Source of the DNA: an uncultured Tolumonas sp. | Lineage (GTDB): Bacteria; Pseudomonadota; Gammaproteobacteria; Enterobacterales; Aeromonadaceae | NCBI RefSeq assembly: GCF_963676665.1 | Contig: NZ_OY781368.1 | Coordinates: forward strand, 1 to 64,000 | Direction: 5' to 3' | Length of the DNA stretch: 64,000 nt | Shown here: positions 1 through 9,427 of the stretch, one piece after another | Numbering within the stretch: position 1 is the stretch's first letter | How the letters are laid out: every line of letters starts with the position of its first letter | The notes under the pieces: model-generated | Seen by the model: only the letters and a program-made list of their open reading frames with translations | Database searches by the model: none | Told to the model about the DNA's origin: nothing | Position numbers and translations under genes: made by a program

Positions 1-137
1 GGAATTTGCGTGATGAGAAGATTAAAAGCAGAAACTTAGCGCACACTGAAAATATAAAAATATCGTAATTAATCATTTTGTCTGATGATATTTAGCCGTT
101 AACCTGTATTAAATTAAAACGAAACAGGGTCAATCTA

Positions 138-566
138 ATGACAGAAAATTGGTTTATTTGGGCTTTATTGTCCGCCGTATTTGCAGCCTTTACGGCTATT
201 TTCGCCAAGATCGGGATCGCTGGCGTCAACTCAGACCTAGCAACCTTGATCCGTACTGTTGTTATCTTTGTTGTATTAGCCGGTTTTATCTATTGGACGG
301 GAAAATGGAGTAATCCTTTCGATTTATCACCTAAGACGTGGATTTTTTTGATCCTTTCTGGTCTAGCGACAGGGGCTTCCTGGGTCTGTTATTTTCGTGC
401 GCTAAAAATGGGTGATGCCTCTAAGGTTGCACCGGTTGATAAATTCAGTCTGGTTTTGGTTGCGCTTTTTTCGGTGTTATTTCTAAAAGAACACCCATCA
501 TTTCGTGAGTGGTGTGGTATCGCAATGATCGGTGGTGGAGTTGTGTTGCTGGTCTTAAAAATATGA
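138..566 (+). CDS. EamA/DMT-family transporter, half-size
   Basis: The 142-residue product is almost entirely hydrophobic, with about five predicted membrane segments (near residues 5-25, 36-54, 67-88, 100-116 and 122-141). It has the EamA pattern of a 'FAKIGIAG' first helix and a 'KVAPVDKFSLVLVALFSVLFLKE' type fourth-helix region. Full drug/metabolite transporters carry two EamA repeats, so this one-repeat protein would have to work as a dimer in the inner membrane. Its substrate cannot be told from sequence. The ATG follows an AT-rich leader without a strong ribosome site. It stands alone, next to the relic of another small exporter. Confidence 0.75.
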   Translation: MTENWFIWALLSAVFAAFTAIFAKIGIAGVNSDLATLIRTVVIFVVLAGFIYWTGKWSNPFDLSPKTWIFLILSGLATGASWVCYFRALKMGDASKVAPVDKFSLVLVALFSVLFLKEHPSFREWCGIAMIGGGVVLLVLKI

Positions 567-931
567 AGTGAATATTACCTTTATAAGCGTCCGGTGAGAC
601 AGGTTCTGGAAATGGCAATGTAGTCTGATTTACATATCCACTTAATTTTTAGTAGACACTTAAAATATTAAAGAGCTATTTGGGAACGGTTGTTATCGAA
701 ACCTACTGGAAACCAGAATATGTCAGTTAGGCTTATGACTAAATTAACTCAGTTTTATGGCAAACATTTTGATCTTGGTTGATGTCGGGACCTTAAGCCT
801 TTACTTAAAGGACCCGTTTTACGGGTATAGCATAAACAAAAATCAAACAGGTTAAGTAAACTTGTTCTTGCAGGCGCAACAGGGCTGGTTATCAAAATAA
901 CTCATCATTCAGGATGCCCTCTCCAAAATGA

Positions 932-1195
932 AACTGTCAAATTAATTTCACATGTTATTACGGTAGGCGGATTCAATGGTATGGTATCGCATTCTACTTT
1001 CTTTCATTGACAATACGTACTATCCCAGTTGGAATTGTATATGCGATATGGTCAGGGCTCGGTATTGTACTTGTTTCATCTGTTGGCTGGTTTTTTCTTG
1101 GTCAAAAATTGGATATGGCCGCAGTATTAGGTATGGCTTTGATAATATTAGGCGTTATGGTCATGAATATTTTTTCTAAAACAACTTCACACTAA
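932..1195 (+). pseudogene. Decayed SMR-family multidrug exporter (EmrE-like), C-terminal part
   Basis: One frame reads through a block that closely follows the second half of EmrE: an 'IPVGIVYAIWSGLGIVL' helix, a 'FFLGQKLD' loop, and a final helix ending in 'NIFSKTTSH'. The similarity begins upstream of the first usable start (TTG at 1007) and can be followed back to about 970. The N-terminal helix with the essential membrane glutamate is not in frame, and a TGA lies at 929-931. Without that helix the protein could not export cations, so I call a pseudogene. The 365 bases between 567 and 931 show no other gene. Confidence 0.7.
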
Positions 1196-1479
1196 CAAAA
1201 TCCAGTTCAGAAAATTTTCAGCTTTATGTTGTGATAGTTTTCTGCAATAAGTTAATAAATGAAATGGGCCTTTAAAACGCAGTCACCAGTGAGAGGTGTA
1301 TCCAACTTTCAGTTGTGGCTGGCTTCATAATGAGACTGGTTGTTCTGAATGGATTTTAATTTGATTCCTGTGGGGGAATTAGAATATAAAATTATTATTT
1401 TCAATGTGGTATGGAGTCAGTAGCTTATATTTCTTAGCCCAGCAAGCTGGAAGGTAGCCATTTTGCTCTTCCACAGAAA

Positions 1480-1512
1480 GAGAACCCCATCATCAGGTTC
1501 TCGATTTTTTTT
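1480..1512 (+). terminator. Rho-independent terminator
   Basis: A 7-bp stem GAGAACC/GGTTCTC with a 9-base loop is followed by a run of T residues on the plus strand. It lies between the decayed exporter and the convergent relaxase gene. The rest of 1196-1559 contains no recognisable gene. Confidence 0.65.
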
Positions 1513-1559
1513 GTAAGCTCGATCGTGAAGCAAGCGCATTCCTTGCTCTGAGATTTAGT

Positions 1560-2969
1560 TTAATAAGTTAATTCTTCATATTTTTCTTTTCGAGCTTGGT
1601 GCATGGTTTTCATGCTGGATCTGATGTAAATATCAGCAGGTGGAGTTTGTAACGCTGATGGCAACGTCAAGCTCTCAGCGGTTGCATCTTCAAATCGTGT
1701 TAATGCTTTCCAGTCGCTATAACTTTCTAGCATCAGATCAGTTTCTAAATGCGGTTCAACTTCGTTTAAATCCTGATCTAACCCAAATATGGCTGAAAAT
1801 AGTTGAAATATGGTCTGAATAAGTTTTAGCTGATCTCGCTCTGCCTTGGTCTTACACAAGTAAAACAATACAGCATTGATACCGTTAGAACGGATGTAAT
1901 TTGGCCTTCGCGTTTTTGTTTTCAAGCACCGGACTTTGGATTTGGATATTTGGAGACAGAGATAAAAGTAACTATATCCGCTGGCCATGGGTGGAAGAGC
2001 AGGGGGCTTACTGCTTTGTTGAGTTGGTGATACATCTGGCAACTCGCGGGGTGCAAATGGACGGTTTTCTTTTTCTGTCTTGTTTGTATATTCCAGTGTT
2101 GGGTTGTCGCGGGCAGGGATATACGTGATGCCTTGTTCAATCAGACCAGGCAAAGTATATCGGCGATTAGCGCCCAGCTTTCCTCCTGGCACACTCATTT
2201 CATTGAACCGGTAGCAAATGCCTTTTGCTTTGCCGTTTTGAAATTGGATGTAGCAATGGATATCCATTTTACCGAGGATCTTAATCAGGTCGGGAAGTGA
2301 GTCATTGCCGGATTGAGCACATCGTTTGATCGCTGCGTTGATATAAATCCTCATTTGATCTTTTATGGGAAAACGCTCCTTGTTATTGATGCGTTTGCCA
2401 TCAAAAGGGTCAACAACCGTTTGCAGTCCATATTTGATTTCAAATGTGCGCATCAGGTTTGTGGCTTTAACCTTTTCTTGCCACTGGTTTACAACGGGAT
2501 GACGGAGTACATTTTGTACAGTACAAGCTGCAATGTGTATGTGTTGGTTATCGGTATCATTATGCTTAGTGACTATGTATTTACAGTGCTGATAGCCCAT
2601 TTCTTTCATAAAAGTTTTGGCGACATCTTGCCACTGAATATGGGTTAATTCCTCCCCACAGGGGAGGGAAATGATAAAATGTTTAAATGGGGTTTTAACG
2701 GCAGGATTTAGGGATGCTTGTTTTTCAATATCCTGAATAAAACCAGATATATTTGCATTATGTGCGGGTATTCGCTGGAATTCATCGCCATTAAATACTA
2801 GTGTTGGATCAGGTAGATTGATTAAACTTGAGCATATATAGTTAACACTATTGTCAATGGAGGTTGATTTAATATGCTCTTTTGTTAGGCCAAAAACATA
2901 TTCAATCATATGTTTAGCATCTGCACGGTTCCCTGATTTATTTTTACAGCTAATAATTTCATTTATCAT
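1560..2969 (-). CDS. Relaxase/mobilization nuclease (MobA-like)
   Basis: The 469-residue protein carries the relaxase three-histidine signature as 'HNDTDNQHIHI' at residues 136-146, preceded by a conserved 'HFIISLPCGEELT' strand at about 97-109. This is the metal-binding site with which conjugative and mobilization relaxases hold the nicking centre at oriT. No coupling protein or mating-pair genes are visible, so the host element should be mobilizable and not self-transmissible. The gene overlaps the upstream accessory gene by 11 bases and is probably co-transcribed. The C-terminal third (after about residue 300) is low-complexity and not assignable. Confidence 0.85.
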   Translation of the reverse strand: MINEIISCKNKSGNRADAKHMIEYVFGLTKEHIKSTSIDNSVNYICSSLINLPDPTLVFNGDEFQRIPAHNANISGFIQDIEKQASLNPAVKTPFKHFIISLPCGEELTHIQWQDVAKTFMKEMGYQHCKYIVTKHNDTDNQHIHIAACTVQNVLRHPVVNQWQEKVKATNLMRTFEIKYGLQTVVDPFDGKRINNKERFPIKDQMRIYINAAIKRCAQSGNDSLPDLIKILGKMDIHCYIQFQNGKAKGICYRFNEMSVPGGKLGANRRYTLPGLIEQGITYIPARDNPTLEYTNKTEKENRPFAPRELPDVSPTQQSSKPPALPPMASGYSYFYLCLQISKSKVRCLKTKTRRPNYIRSNGINAVLFYLCKTKAERDQLKLIQTIFQLFSAIFGLDQDLNEVEPHLETDLMLESYSDWKALTRFEDATAESLTLPSALQTPPADIYIRSSMKTMHQARKEKYEELTY

Positions 2970-3465
2970 TTCTATTCTCCAATATATTTGCCGCGATGGT
3001 TTTTAATTCATCATTGGTGAATGTGTGGATAGCAAAATTATAGAGTGTGTTTTTATCTAAATTTCCGTACAGTTCTTGCCTAACCAGTGATATCAGTTCC
3101 ATTAAAGTAAAGAGATTTTGTAAAGTAATTTTTATGTTTTCTTCTTTCTTAGAGTTGTGATTCTTATCTATCTCATTAATGAGTAAAGTTACTTCAGAAA
3201 ATACAGTATTAAGTTTTTCAGCTATTTCATTATTTATTTCTGGTATCTTTAATTCAGGCGGTTCTAGTGTACTGGTTGCTAGGGCGCGGAGGAAGGATGA
3301 CATGTCATCGTATCCCCAAGCGATACGTGCTTTTTCGGCAATGCCGAGTTCTATATTATTGAAGTTGGTGGTTTCTCTGTTTGTTCTTTTTAAATTACCA
3401 GTAATGATAATTCTTTTGTTTCTTGGTCTTGAATTAGCAAATGGATCATTATAGTTATTATTCAT
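2959..3465 (-). CDS. Mobilization accessory protein, MobC-like
   Basis: This 168-residue protein starts just upstream of the relaxase and overlaps it by 11 bases. The pattern 'NIELGIAEKARIAWGYDDMSSFLRALA' (about 37-63) is typical of small relaxosome accessory proteins with a ribbon-helix-helix-like DNA-binding segment, followed by a helical C-terminal half. Such proteins bind near oriT and help the relaxase open the strands. The assignment rests mainly on position and size; sequence support is moderate. Confidence 0.6.
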   Translation of the reverse strand: MNNNYNDPFANSRPRNKRIIITGNLKRTNRETTNFNNIELGIAEKARIAWGYDDMSSFLRALATSTLEPPELKIPEINNEIAEKLNTVFSEVTLLINEIDKNHNSKKEENIKITLQNLFTLMELISLVRQELYGNLDKNTLYNFAIHTFTNDELKTIAANILENRNDK

Positions 3466-3551
3466 GCTGTTATTTCCCGTAATGTTATTGTAATTATTTA
3501 TTCTTTTATTTCAATTATATCATATCTGCGGGAGCGGATATCAAGTAATAT

Positions 3552-3582
3552 TTTCTATAGTTACGTAAAGTAACTATAGAAA
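3552..3582. promoter_or_regulatory. 13-bp perfect inverted repeat, candidate oriT or Mob operator
   Basis: TTTCTATAGTTAC (3552-3564) is repeated in inverted form at 3570-3582 with a 5-base GTAAA loop. It lies about 90 bases upstream of the accessory mobilization gene, where oriT or an autoregulatory operator would be expected. The remaining sequence from 3583 to 3972 is AT-rich and holds no convincing gene. Confidence 0.4.
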
Positions 3583-3972
3583 CCTGCTTGCTAGCCAAAT
3601 AAGTAATAAAAATACATTTGGAGTAACTCTTATTTTTTAATTTATAAATATTGCGAATTAAATTTATTTTGCACTCTTGGTTTGCAAGCTTGTTTTTGCT
3701 GATTTTACTTTGCTTTTACAGTCTGCGAATTATTGGTTATACTTTGTTTTTTAATAATTACTTAATAAAATTAACCGTAAAAATTTTAAGCTTGAATAAT
3801 ATCTATTGCTTAAATGTCTCTCATATTTATAGTCACAACGACTTAAGCGATTATTGGCTTTTTTGGATATTCATGCTGTTGCGATGATGAACCAAATTTT
3901 TTCAGATTTTGGTGTTTGTGTTAGTTTCATCTATCAATCTCATGCCGGCTTGAGAAATGTATAGGTTGGTTA

Positions 3973-5154
3973 TTACATAAAGGTCAGTGTTACCCTCAGT
4001 CCATTCTTTTGCGCTTTCACGTTCATTTGTCGGTGTTGAATTACCAGTGCTAGCTCTTCCTCATCCAACTCATTGTGTTTATGAGATGGTTTCGGCGTGA
4101 CATAACCCACGGGTTGGGTCATCTCAAAGAAGACATCTTCGCAACGTTTCACATGGGCTGGCGAGACATTTTGATCAATGATTTTGGCATAACGCTTGGT
4201 CACCATGTCAACATCTACATGCCCCATATTTCGAGCGATCATCGCTATGGGCATGCCTGCGGTGATCATTTGGCTGGCATAAGTGTGTCTCAATTGACTG
4301 GGTGGGCGATAACGCACGCCGCATTCCTGACAGTGTTGCTTAAAAAAGCGGTCACGAAAGTCCTGATCATCCACGTAAAACTGCTTTGTCCGTGTGTTCA
4401 ATGCCAATAGATGCAGTGCTACTTTGCGTGGTTTGCTCCGGTCGTTGGTGTCGATCAGCGATGATGTTGCGGAACGTTTCTCTGTGTGGGCCATTAACAC
4501 TTGGATCGCCTCGATCGCTTGTTGATTGAGAGGGATTGTGCGTTTGGAACATTTGGTTTTGGGGATCTTATAGGCTTTTTCAACGACGGCGTACTGCACC
4601 GTCAGCGTCTTTTCAATCAAATTGATGTGTTCCCGCGATATCGCAAACAGCTCACTTATCCGCAGTCCAGTGCAAATATTCAACTGGATCAAGGCGGTTT
4701 CTACTGGATACTGTTCCTTTTTCGTTTTCGACAGCAAGCGTTGGATCTCATTGACGGTAAACGGATCGGCTATGGATTCATCATCACGGGGTAAATTGCG
4801 CTTGTTGGCCATAAAATCATGTGCAATGACACCGTCATTGTACGCGCGTTGCATGATGTCACGTAAAAAGCCCAGATACTGATTAACCGTGCTATTTGCG
4901 TAATGCCGTATGGTTGTCAAATCCGCAATAAATAAGTCGATATTCGACTGTGTTAATTCGGCAAATTTAATCTCACCAAATGCACGAGGATGTAGATCCC
5001 GGACACGACGGCGAAAGTGAAATTCCTTCATGCCACGTAATTTTCCACTGTCTTTATCAATGGTGATGCGCTGGTTATTACTGCTCGCCATCAACGTTAA
5101 TTTAAAATCAATCGCCTCCGCTAGGGTTGTTGGTTGATATTTTTCATTCGTCAT
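3973..5154 (-). CDS. Tyrosine-type site-specific integrase (first of the island)
   Basis: The 393-residue protein has the layout of phage and island integrases: an N-terminal arm and SAM-like domain (about 55-125), then the catalytic domain. Visible catalytic positions are Arg165 in 'TGLRISEL', Arg289 in 'PSQLRHTYAS' (a Ser stands where the first His of the HxxR box is usual), His312 in 'MGHVDVDM', and the nucleophile Tyr322 in 'KRYAKI'. It should integrate and excise the element carrying the relaxase genes. It is separated from the next integrase by 238 bases. The two integrases are different proteins, so this one may belong to an older or nested element. Confidence 0.88.
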   Translation of the reverse strand: MTNEKYQPTTLAEAIDFKLTLMASSNNQRITIDKDSGKLRGMKEFHFRRRVRDLHPRAFGEIKFAELTQSNIDLFIADLTTIRHYANSTVNQYLGFLRDIMQRAYNDGVIAHDFMANKRNLPRDDESIADPFTVNEIQRLLSKTKKEQYPVETALIQLNICTGLRISELFAISREHINLIEKTLTVQYAVVEKAYKIPKTKCSKRTIPLNQQAIEAIQVLMAHTEKRSATSSLIDTNDRSKPRKVALHLLALNTRTKQFYVDDQDFRDRFFKQHCQECGVRYRPPSQLRHTYASQMITAGMPIAMIARNMGHVDVDMVTKRYAKIIDQNVSPAHVKRCEDVFFEMTQPVGYVTPKPSHKHNELDEEELALVIQHRQMNVKAQKNGLRVTLTFM

Positions 5155-5392
5155 AACTCTTCCTCAATTTATTTGAGGTGACTATACGCAAAAGATATTT
5201 GTGTTGTCTATACCATGAAAACAGTAAAGCACTGAAATATAAGGATATATTATTAGTTTTTTTAGATATTTCTATCTATTACCATCCAATAACTATGCTG
5301 TTATCAATAAAATCAATGACTTGCGATTAAGCTCTTTATATCAAACAATATAAACTATTTGCATATTATGTGATTTAGATCACATAAATATT

Positions 5393-6721
5393 TTATAAAA
5401 TGTTATTTGTTTTTTCATATAATTCATCCAATTGAATGAAATCCGCAGGAAACAGCTCGATTTTTTCTTGCAACAGGCTCAAATTCACGCGTTTACCATA
5501 ACGACCAAAGGTAATGCCTTGCTTGGAATGCCCCACCAATTCCGCCACGATATGCTCAGCTACATCCGCTTGCTGTAATTCATCAATGAAGGTGTGGCGT
5601 AATCCATACACCGTTGGGCGACCTTTACCGATAATACCGGCGTGTGTCAGGTGACGTGCATAGCGGATGAGCAGGTTGTGTGACCAATCGACATCCGGTC
5701 CAAAGGGTTTATCATCAAACAGGTATTTATGCCTTTTACGCGCCGTGACGTACTCCAGAAAGCCATGTTGTAACAGTGCACTGTGCAGTGGGACCGTGCG
5801 ATAGGCATTTTCGGTCTTTAGCGTTCCATCGGCTTCACCGGCTTCGATTTTCATGCACCAGATCCCGTCAATACACTGAATATTCTGGCTTTTGAGCTGG
5901 CAGGCTTCAGACGGTCGTAATCCGCCATACAAACACAACAACGGCACCCAGAAGTCCTGTGGTTTGAGTTTTTTGTATTTGTGCTGCTGTTTGACACGCA
6001 GACAGGTAAACAACTGCAACACTTGCGCTTTGCTCCAGCGGGTACGTTCGGTATCGGCGCGGTTCTTGGCGGCTTTTTTCCCGGCGGTGATGCCGGTTAG
6101 TGGATTCGAACTGCAATAACCCAACGTCAGGCACCAGCCAAAAAACTGTTTCGCCGAATTTAGGTAGTTGGTTTTGGTTTTATGACTTTTGGGTTGCTGT
6201 AGCAGCTGATTACGGTACTCCTGCGTGAGCACCGGGGTGATTTGGTCGACTTTTGTTAATTTTTTACCGTTCATCCAGGTAATTAAGTCGCCAACACGCA
6301 AGCGTAGCTGCTGAATGGATTTGTTTTGAATACCTTCACATGCCTTGGCGGTCAGGAATGCCTCTAGCGCTTGTTTAAGCGGCATGCCGCTGGGTGGCAG
6401 CTCACTGGGGGCTGGAAAGTCCTGTGGCGCGCTAACCGATTGATGGGACGGGGAGAAACAGAAGCCTTGCTGGCGAAACACCGCAATTTCGTTGCGGATC
6501 CATTTTTGGAAACTGCGAGGAGAGGTATCAGCACGGGTATCGATCTGTGCGATCAGTTCGCGCAAATGCGCGGCCATGGCCAAATTACGGCTGATAGCTA
6601 TTCTGCGTTCTTTGGTTTGGAGTGAAGCGCGAATACAGAACTGGAGATCTTGATCCCGAAGTGACTTCGGGAGAGGCATGCGGGTGTAATAAACACCGTG
6701 TCGATTCTTGATCAGAAACAT
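5393..6721 (-). CDS. Tyrosine-type site-specific integrase (tRNA-Ser island)
   Basis: The protein of about 442 residues has an N-terminal DUF-type region, a SAM-like segment ('LKQALEAFLTAKACEGI'), and a catalytic domain with Arg in 'LYGGLRPSEACQL', HxxR region 'TVYGLRHTFIDEL', His in 'LVGHSKQGITFGRYG' and Tyr in the same block. I start it at 6721 because GGTGAG lies six bases upstream of that ATG; the ATG at 6745 has no such site. It sits 80 bases from the 3' end of tRNA-Ser and is transcribed away from it, the usual arrangement for an integrase whose attachment site is the tRNA 3' end. Confidence 0.88.
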   Translation of the reverse strand: MFLIKNRHGVYYTRMPLPKSLRDQDLQFCIRASLQTKERRIAISRNLAMAAHLRELIAQIDTRADTSPRSFQKWIRNEIAVFRQQGFCFSPSHQSVSAPQDFPAPSELPPSGMPLKQALEAFLTAKACEGIQNKSIQQLRLRVGDLITWMNGKKLTKVDQITPVLTQEYRNQLLQQPKSHKTKTNYLNSAKQFFGWCLTLGYCSSNPLTGITAGKKAAKNRADTERTRWSKAQVLQLFTCLRVKQQHKYKKLKPQDFWVPLLCLYGGLRPSEACQLKSQNIQCIDGIWCMKIEAGEADGTLKTENAYRTVPLHSALLQHGFLEYVTARKRHKYLFDDKPFGPDVDWSHNLLIRYARHLTHAGIIGKGRPTVYGLRHTFIDELQQADVAEHIVAELVGHSKQGITFGRYGKRVNLSLLQEKIELFPADFIQLDELYEKTNNIL

Positions 6722-6802
6722 GATTGACTCACCTAATTGACCCACTTGCTAAGTCATCAGATGTTCAATTTGAAATTTTGCTTACAAATCAGTAAGAAAA
6801 GA

Positions 6803-6890
6803 TGGCGGTGAGGGAGGGATTCGAACCCTCGATACGTTGCCGTATACACACTTTCCAGGCGTGCTCCTTCAGCCACTCGGAAACCTCACC
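6803..6890 (-). tRNA. tRNA-Ser (GGA)
   Basis: The 88-base gene on the minus strand has the long variable arm typical of serine tRNAs, anticodon GGA in the loop 'CTGGAAAGT', the T-loop TTCGAAT and an encoded 3' CCA. It closely follows the E. coli serW/serX type. Its 3' end faces the integrase, so it is the likely attachment site of the mobilizable island on its left. Confidence 0.96.
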
Positions 6891-7059
6891 ATATTTTCGT
6901 CTACGGGAAACGCACTGCGTATTACCCTTTCGACGGGCGCTACTCTAGGTCAAAGGGCATATGTGGTCAATGCTTTTTTGTGAAAAAATCATCGCACTAG
7001 GCGGTTTTCCTGCTCATCCGTATAATCACTGTTCAGATCGGTAAAAAGGTAAACAATCA

Positions 7060-8616
7060 ATGCGGCTGCAAGTAACGTGTGAAGATCGATTAGGGCTAAC
7101 CAGAGAGCTGCTAGCACAGTTAGAAGATAACCAAATCGATTTGCGCGGCATCGAAATTGATGTGGCGGGAATTATTTATCTGCATCTGCCCGATGTCGAT
7201 TTTGCCAACTTGCAGAAACTGTTACCTGATCTACGCCGTATTGCGGGTGTGACCGACGTAAAAACGGTCGCATATATGCCTTCAGAGCGCGAACATCACG
7301 AAATTAAAGCCTTGATGAAGGCGTTGCCTGATTTGGTATTTGCGCTCGATATTAAAGGTCGCTTGACGCAAGCCAATGACGCAGTGCTGAATATTCTTCG
7401 GTTATCACTGAAAGATATACAAGGGGTGCAGGCCGGCAGTTTTCTTAAAGGCTTTGCTTTTCTGCAATGGTTTGCATCGGGTAACCCACAGCCGGAAACC
7501 TGCAAACTGATTTTTGCCAGTGAAGAGTTTCTGGCAGACATTCTGCCGATCTCTATTCCTGACTCACAAGGTGTCGACCATTTAGCAGGTGCGGTTGTGG
7601 TGCTGAAATCTGCACGACGGGTAGGACATCACTTTAATTTATTGCACAGTTATGACGACAGCAGCTTTGAATACTTCTGTGCTGAAAGTCAGCTCATGCA
7701 GCAGTTATTACATCAGGCGCGTCGTTTTGCGATGCAAGATCAACCCTTACTGATCATGGGTGAAACTGGATCAGGTAAAGAGATGTTGGTGCGGGCTTGC
7801 CACCGAGCCAGCTTACGGGCCAATGGCCCTCTGTTGACATTGAATTGCGCGGCATTACCCGACGATGTGGCAGAACATGAATTGTTTGGTTCTGCTGCCG
7901 GTGCATTTGGGCCGGACTGGCCGGGGAAGATGGGCTTGCTGGAACAAGCCAGTGGCGGTGCTTTCCTGCTGGATGAGGTCGCTGAAATGTCACCGCTGCT
8001 GCAAAGTAAATTATTGCGTGTGCTGCAAGATGGTCGTTTCCATCGTGTTGGGCAGGAAAGCGAGGTGGCGGTCGATGTCCGGCTTTATTGCACCACACGA
8101 AAATCACTGGCAGAGCAAGTGCGCAAAGGGCTGTTTCGGGAAGATCTGTTTTTCCGCCTCAATGTTTTAACGCTGGAAATGCCAACATTGCGGCAACGCT
8201 TAGCTGATATCATGCCGTTGGCACAACAGTTTTGTAGCCGCATCAGTGATGAGCTACAACGCCGTCGTCCGCGCTTTTCCCGTTCGATGACCGAGTTCTT
8301 AAACAGTTATCCCTGGCCGGGGAATGTGCGCCAGCTGAAAAATGCCCTGTATCAAGCGTTAACCTTGCTGGAAGGCGAGGAACTGACGCCTGATATGCTG
8401 CGGTTACCGTTGATGGATGCCCATGAATCAGCGGCTGAGCAGTGGTTTGAAGGTTCATTGCCGGAAGCCACAAAACGCTTTGAGCGGCTCATGCTCGAGA
8501 GGCTCTATCCGCTTTATCCTTCCAGCCGTCAATTAGCGCAACGATTAGGCCTTTCGCATACTGCGGTAGCGAATAAATTGCGTGATTATGGTTTGAATAA
8601 AACGGATGTGAGCTAA
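7060..8616 (+). CDS. tyrR: Transcriptional regulator TyrR
   Basis: The 518-residue protein matches TyrR across its length. It starts with an ACT domain ('MRLQVTCEDRLGLTRELL' and 'DLRGIEID'), then a PAS domain (about 80-190), a sigma-54-type AAA domain with Walker A 'GETGSGKE', and a C-terminal helix-turn-helix ('SSRQLAQRLGLSHTAVANKL'). As in E. coli TyrR, the GAFTGA loop needed for sigma-54 contact is absent, replaced by 'GAFGPDWPGK'. TyrR senses aromatic amino acids and represses or activates their synthesis and transport genes. It is a single gene followed by its own terminator. Confidence 0.95.
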   Translation: MRLQVTCEDRLGLTRELLAQLEDNQIDLRGIEIDVAGIIYLHLPDVDFANLQKLLPDLRRIAGVTDVKTVAYMPSEREHHEIKALMKALPDLVFALDIKGRLTQANDAVLNILRLSLKDIQGVQAGSFLKGFAFLQWFASGNPQPETCKLIFASEEFLADILPISIPDSQGVDHLAGAVVVLKSARRVGHHFNLLHSYDDSSFEYFCAESQLMQQLLHQARRFAMQDQPLLIMGETGSGKEMLVRACHRASLRANGPLLTLNCAALPDDVAEHELFGSAAGAFGPDWPGKMGLLEQASGGAFLLDEVAEMSPLLQSKLLRVLQDGRFHRVGQESEVAVDVRLYCTTRKSLAEQVRKGLFREDLFFRLNVLTLEMPTLRQRLADIMPLAQQFCSRISDELQRRRPRFSRSMTEFLNSYPWPGNVRQLKNALYQALTLLEGEELTPDMLRLPLMDAHESAAEQWFEGSLPEATKRFERLMLERLYPLYPSSRQLAQRLGLSHTAVANKLRDYGLNKTDVS

Positions 8617-8634
8617 CGGGCAATCAAGGCCCGT
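8616..8634 (+). terminator. Terminator after tyrR
   Basis: A 6-bp stem ACGGGC/GCCCGT is followed by CTTTGTT. It sits in the short gap between the convergent tyrR and lpxH genes. Confidence 0.6.
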
Positions 8635-8639
8635 CTTTG

Positions 8640-9377
8640 TTATTCAGCGCTGGTGATCGGTTGTGATATTAAATTGATATCCCGATCATCAATTTGCAGA
8701 TACCAGAGATCGGTATTCCAATCGCCCAGTACAATGCGGCGGACTTTTTGACCATTATTCAATGATAATTCATGGATCATTGGTCGATGCGTATGTCCAT
8801 GAATCATCAAGGTTGCCTGATGTTGTTCAAAACAATCATTCACGCTGCCTGGCGTCACATCCATGATGCTGCGACTTTTTTGTTGCTTACCTTTGTGGCT
8901 GCCTTGCCGGATTTGTTGCGCAATCTTGACCCGACGTGATAACGGCAAATGTAAAAATACCCACTGCAACCAAGGCCAGCTGGTGATGCGCCGAAAGCGC
9001 TGATAGGCCTCATCATCGGTACACAGCTGATCGCCATGCAACAATAACGTTCTTTCACCGGCCATTTCGCAAGGGTAGATCGGTGGTAACAGCGTCATGC
9101 CGCATTCCCGGGCAAATCGTTTTCCGATCATGAAATCCCGGTTGCCATGAGAATAGAATAACCGGCAGCCCTGCTCGGACAGTGTTTTTAAAGCGTGAGT
9201 GATTTGTTGTTGTAATGGCGATTGCTCATCGTCGCCGATCCAGAATTCAAACAGATCGCCGAGAATATACAGTTCATCAGCCTGCGTAGCTTTGGTGGCT
9301 AAAAAATGAATAAAGGCGTTAGTCAGGTCAGGGCGGGCTTCACTGAGATGCAGATCAGCAATAAAAAGTTTCGTCAT
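8640..9377 (-). CDS. lpxH: UDP-2,3-diacylglucosamine diphosphatase LpxH
   Basis: LpxH hydrolyses UDP-2,3-diacylglucosamine to lipid X, a lipid A synthesis step at the inner membrane. The 245-residue protein shows the calcineurin-like metallophosphoesterase motifs in order: 'FIADLHLSE' (DxH) near the N-terminus, 'LGDLFEFWIGDD' (GD), 'SHGNRDFM' (GNRD), 'LLHGDQL', and 'MIHGHTHRP' (GHTH). Length is as expected. The order cysS, ppiB, lpxH is the same as in E. coli, although cysS points the other way here. It lies downstream of ppiB on the same strand. Confidence 0.95.
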   Translation of the reverse strand: MTKLFIADLHLSEARPDLTNAFIHFLATKATQADELYILGDLFEFWIGDDEQSPLQQQITHALKTLSEQGCRLFYSHGNRDFMIGKRFARECGMTLLPPIYPCEMAGERTLLLHGDQLCTDDEAYQRFRRITSWPWLQWVFLHLPLSRRVKIAQQIRQGSHKGKQQKSRSIMDVTPGSVNDCFEQHQATLMIHGHTHRPMIHELSLNNGQKVRRIVLGDWNTDLWYLQIDDRDINLISQPITSAE

Positions 9378-9394
9378 GAGAATTCATTAAAAGA

Positions 9395-9420
9395 GCCATA
9401 CCGCAGTAATACGGTATGGC
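9395..9420 (-). terminator. Hairpin terminator between ppiB and lpxH
   Basis: GCCATACCG and CGGTATGGC form a perfect 9-bp stem. Read on the minus strand it is followed by TCTTTTAA, so it would end ppiB transcription just before lpxH, perhaps incompletely. Confidence 0.6.
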
Positions 9421-9427
9421 AGACTGA

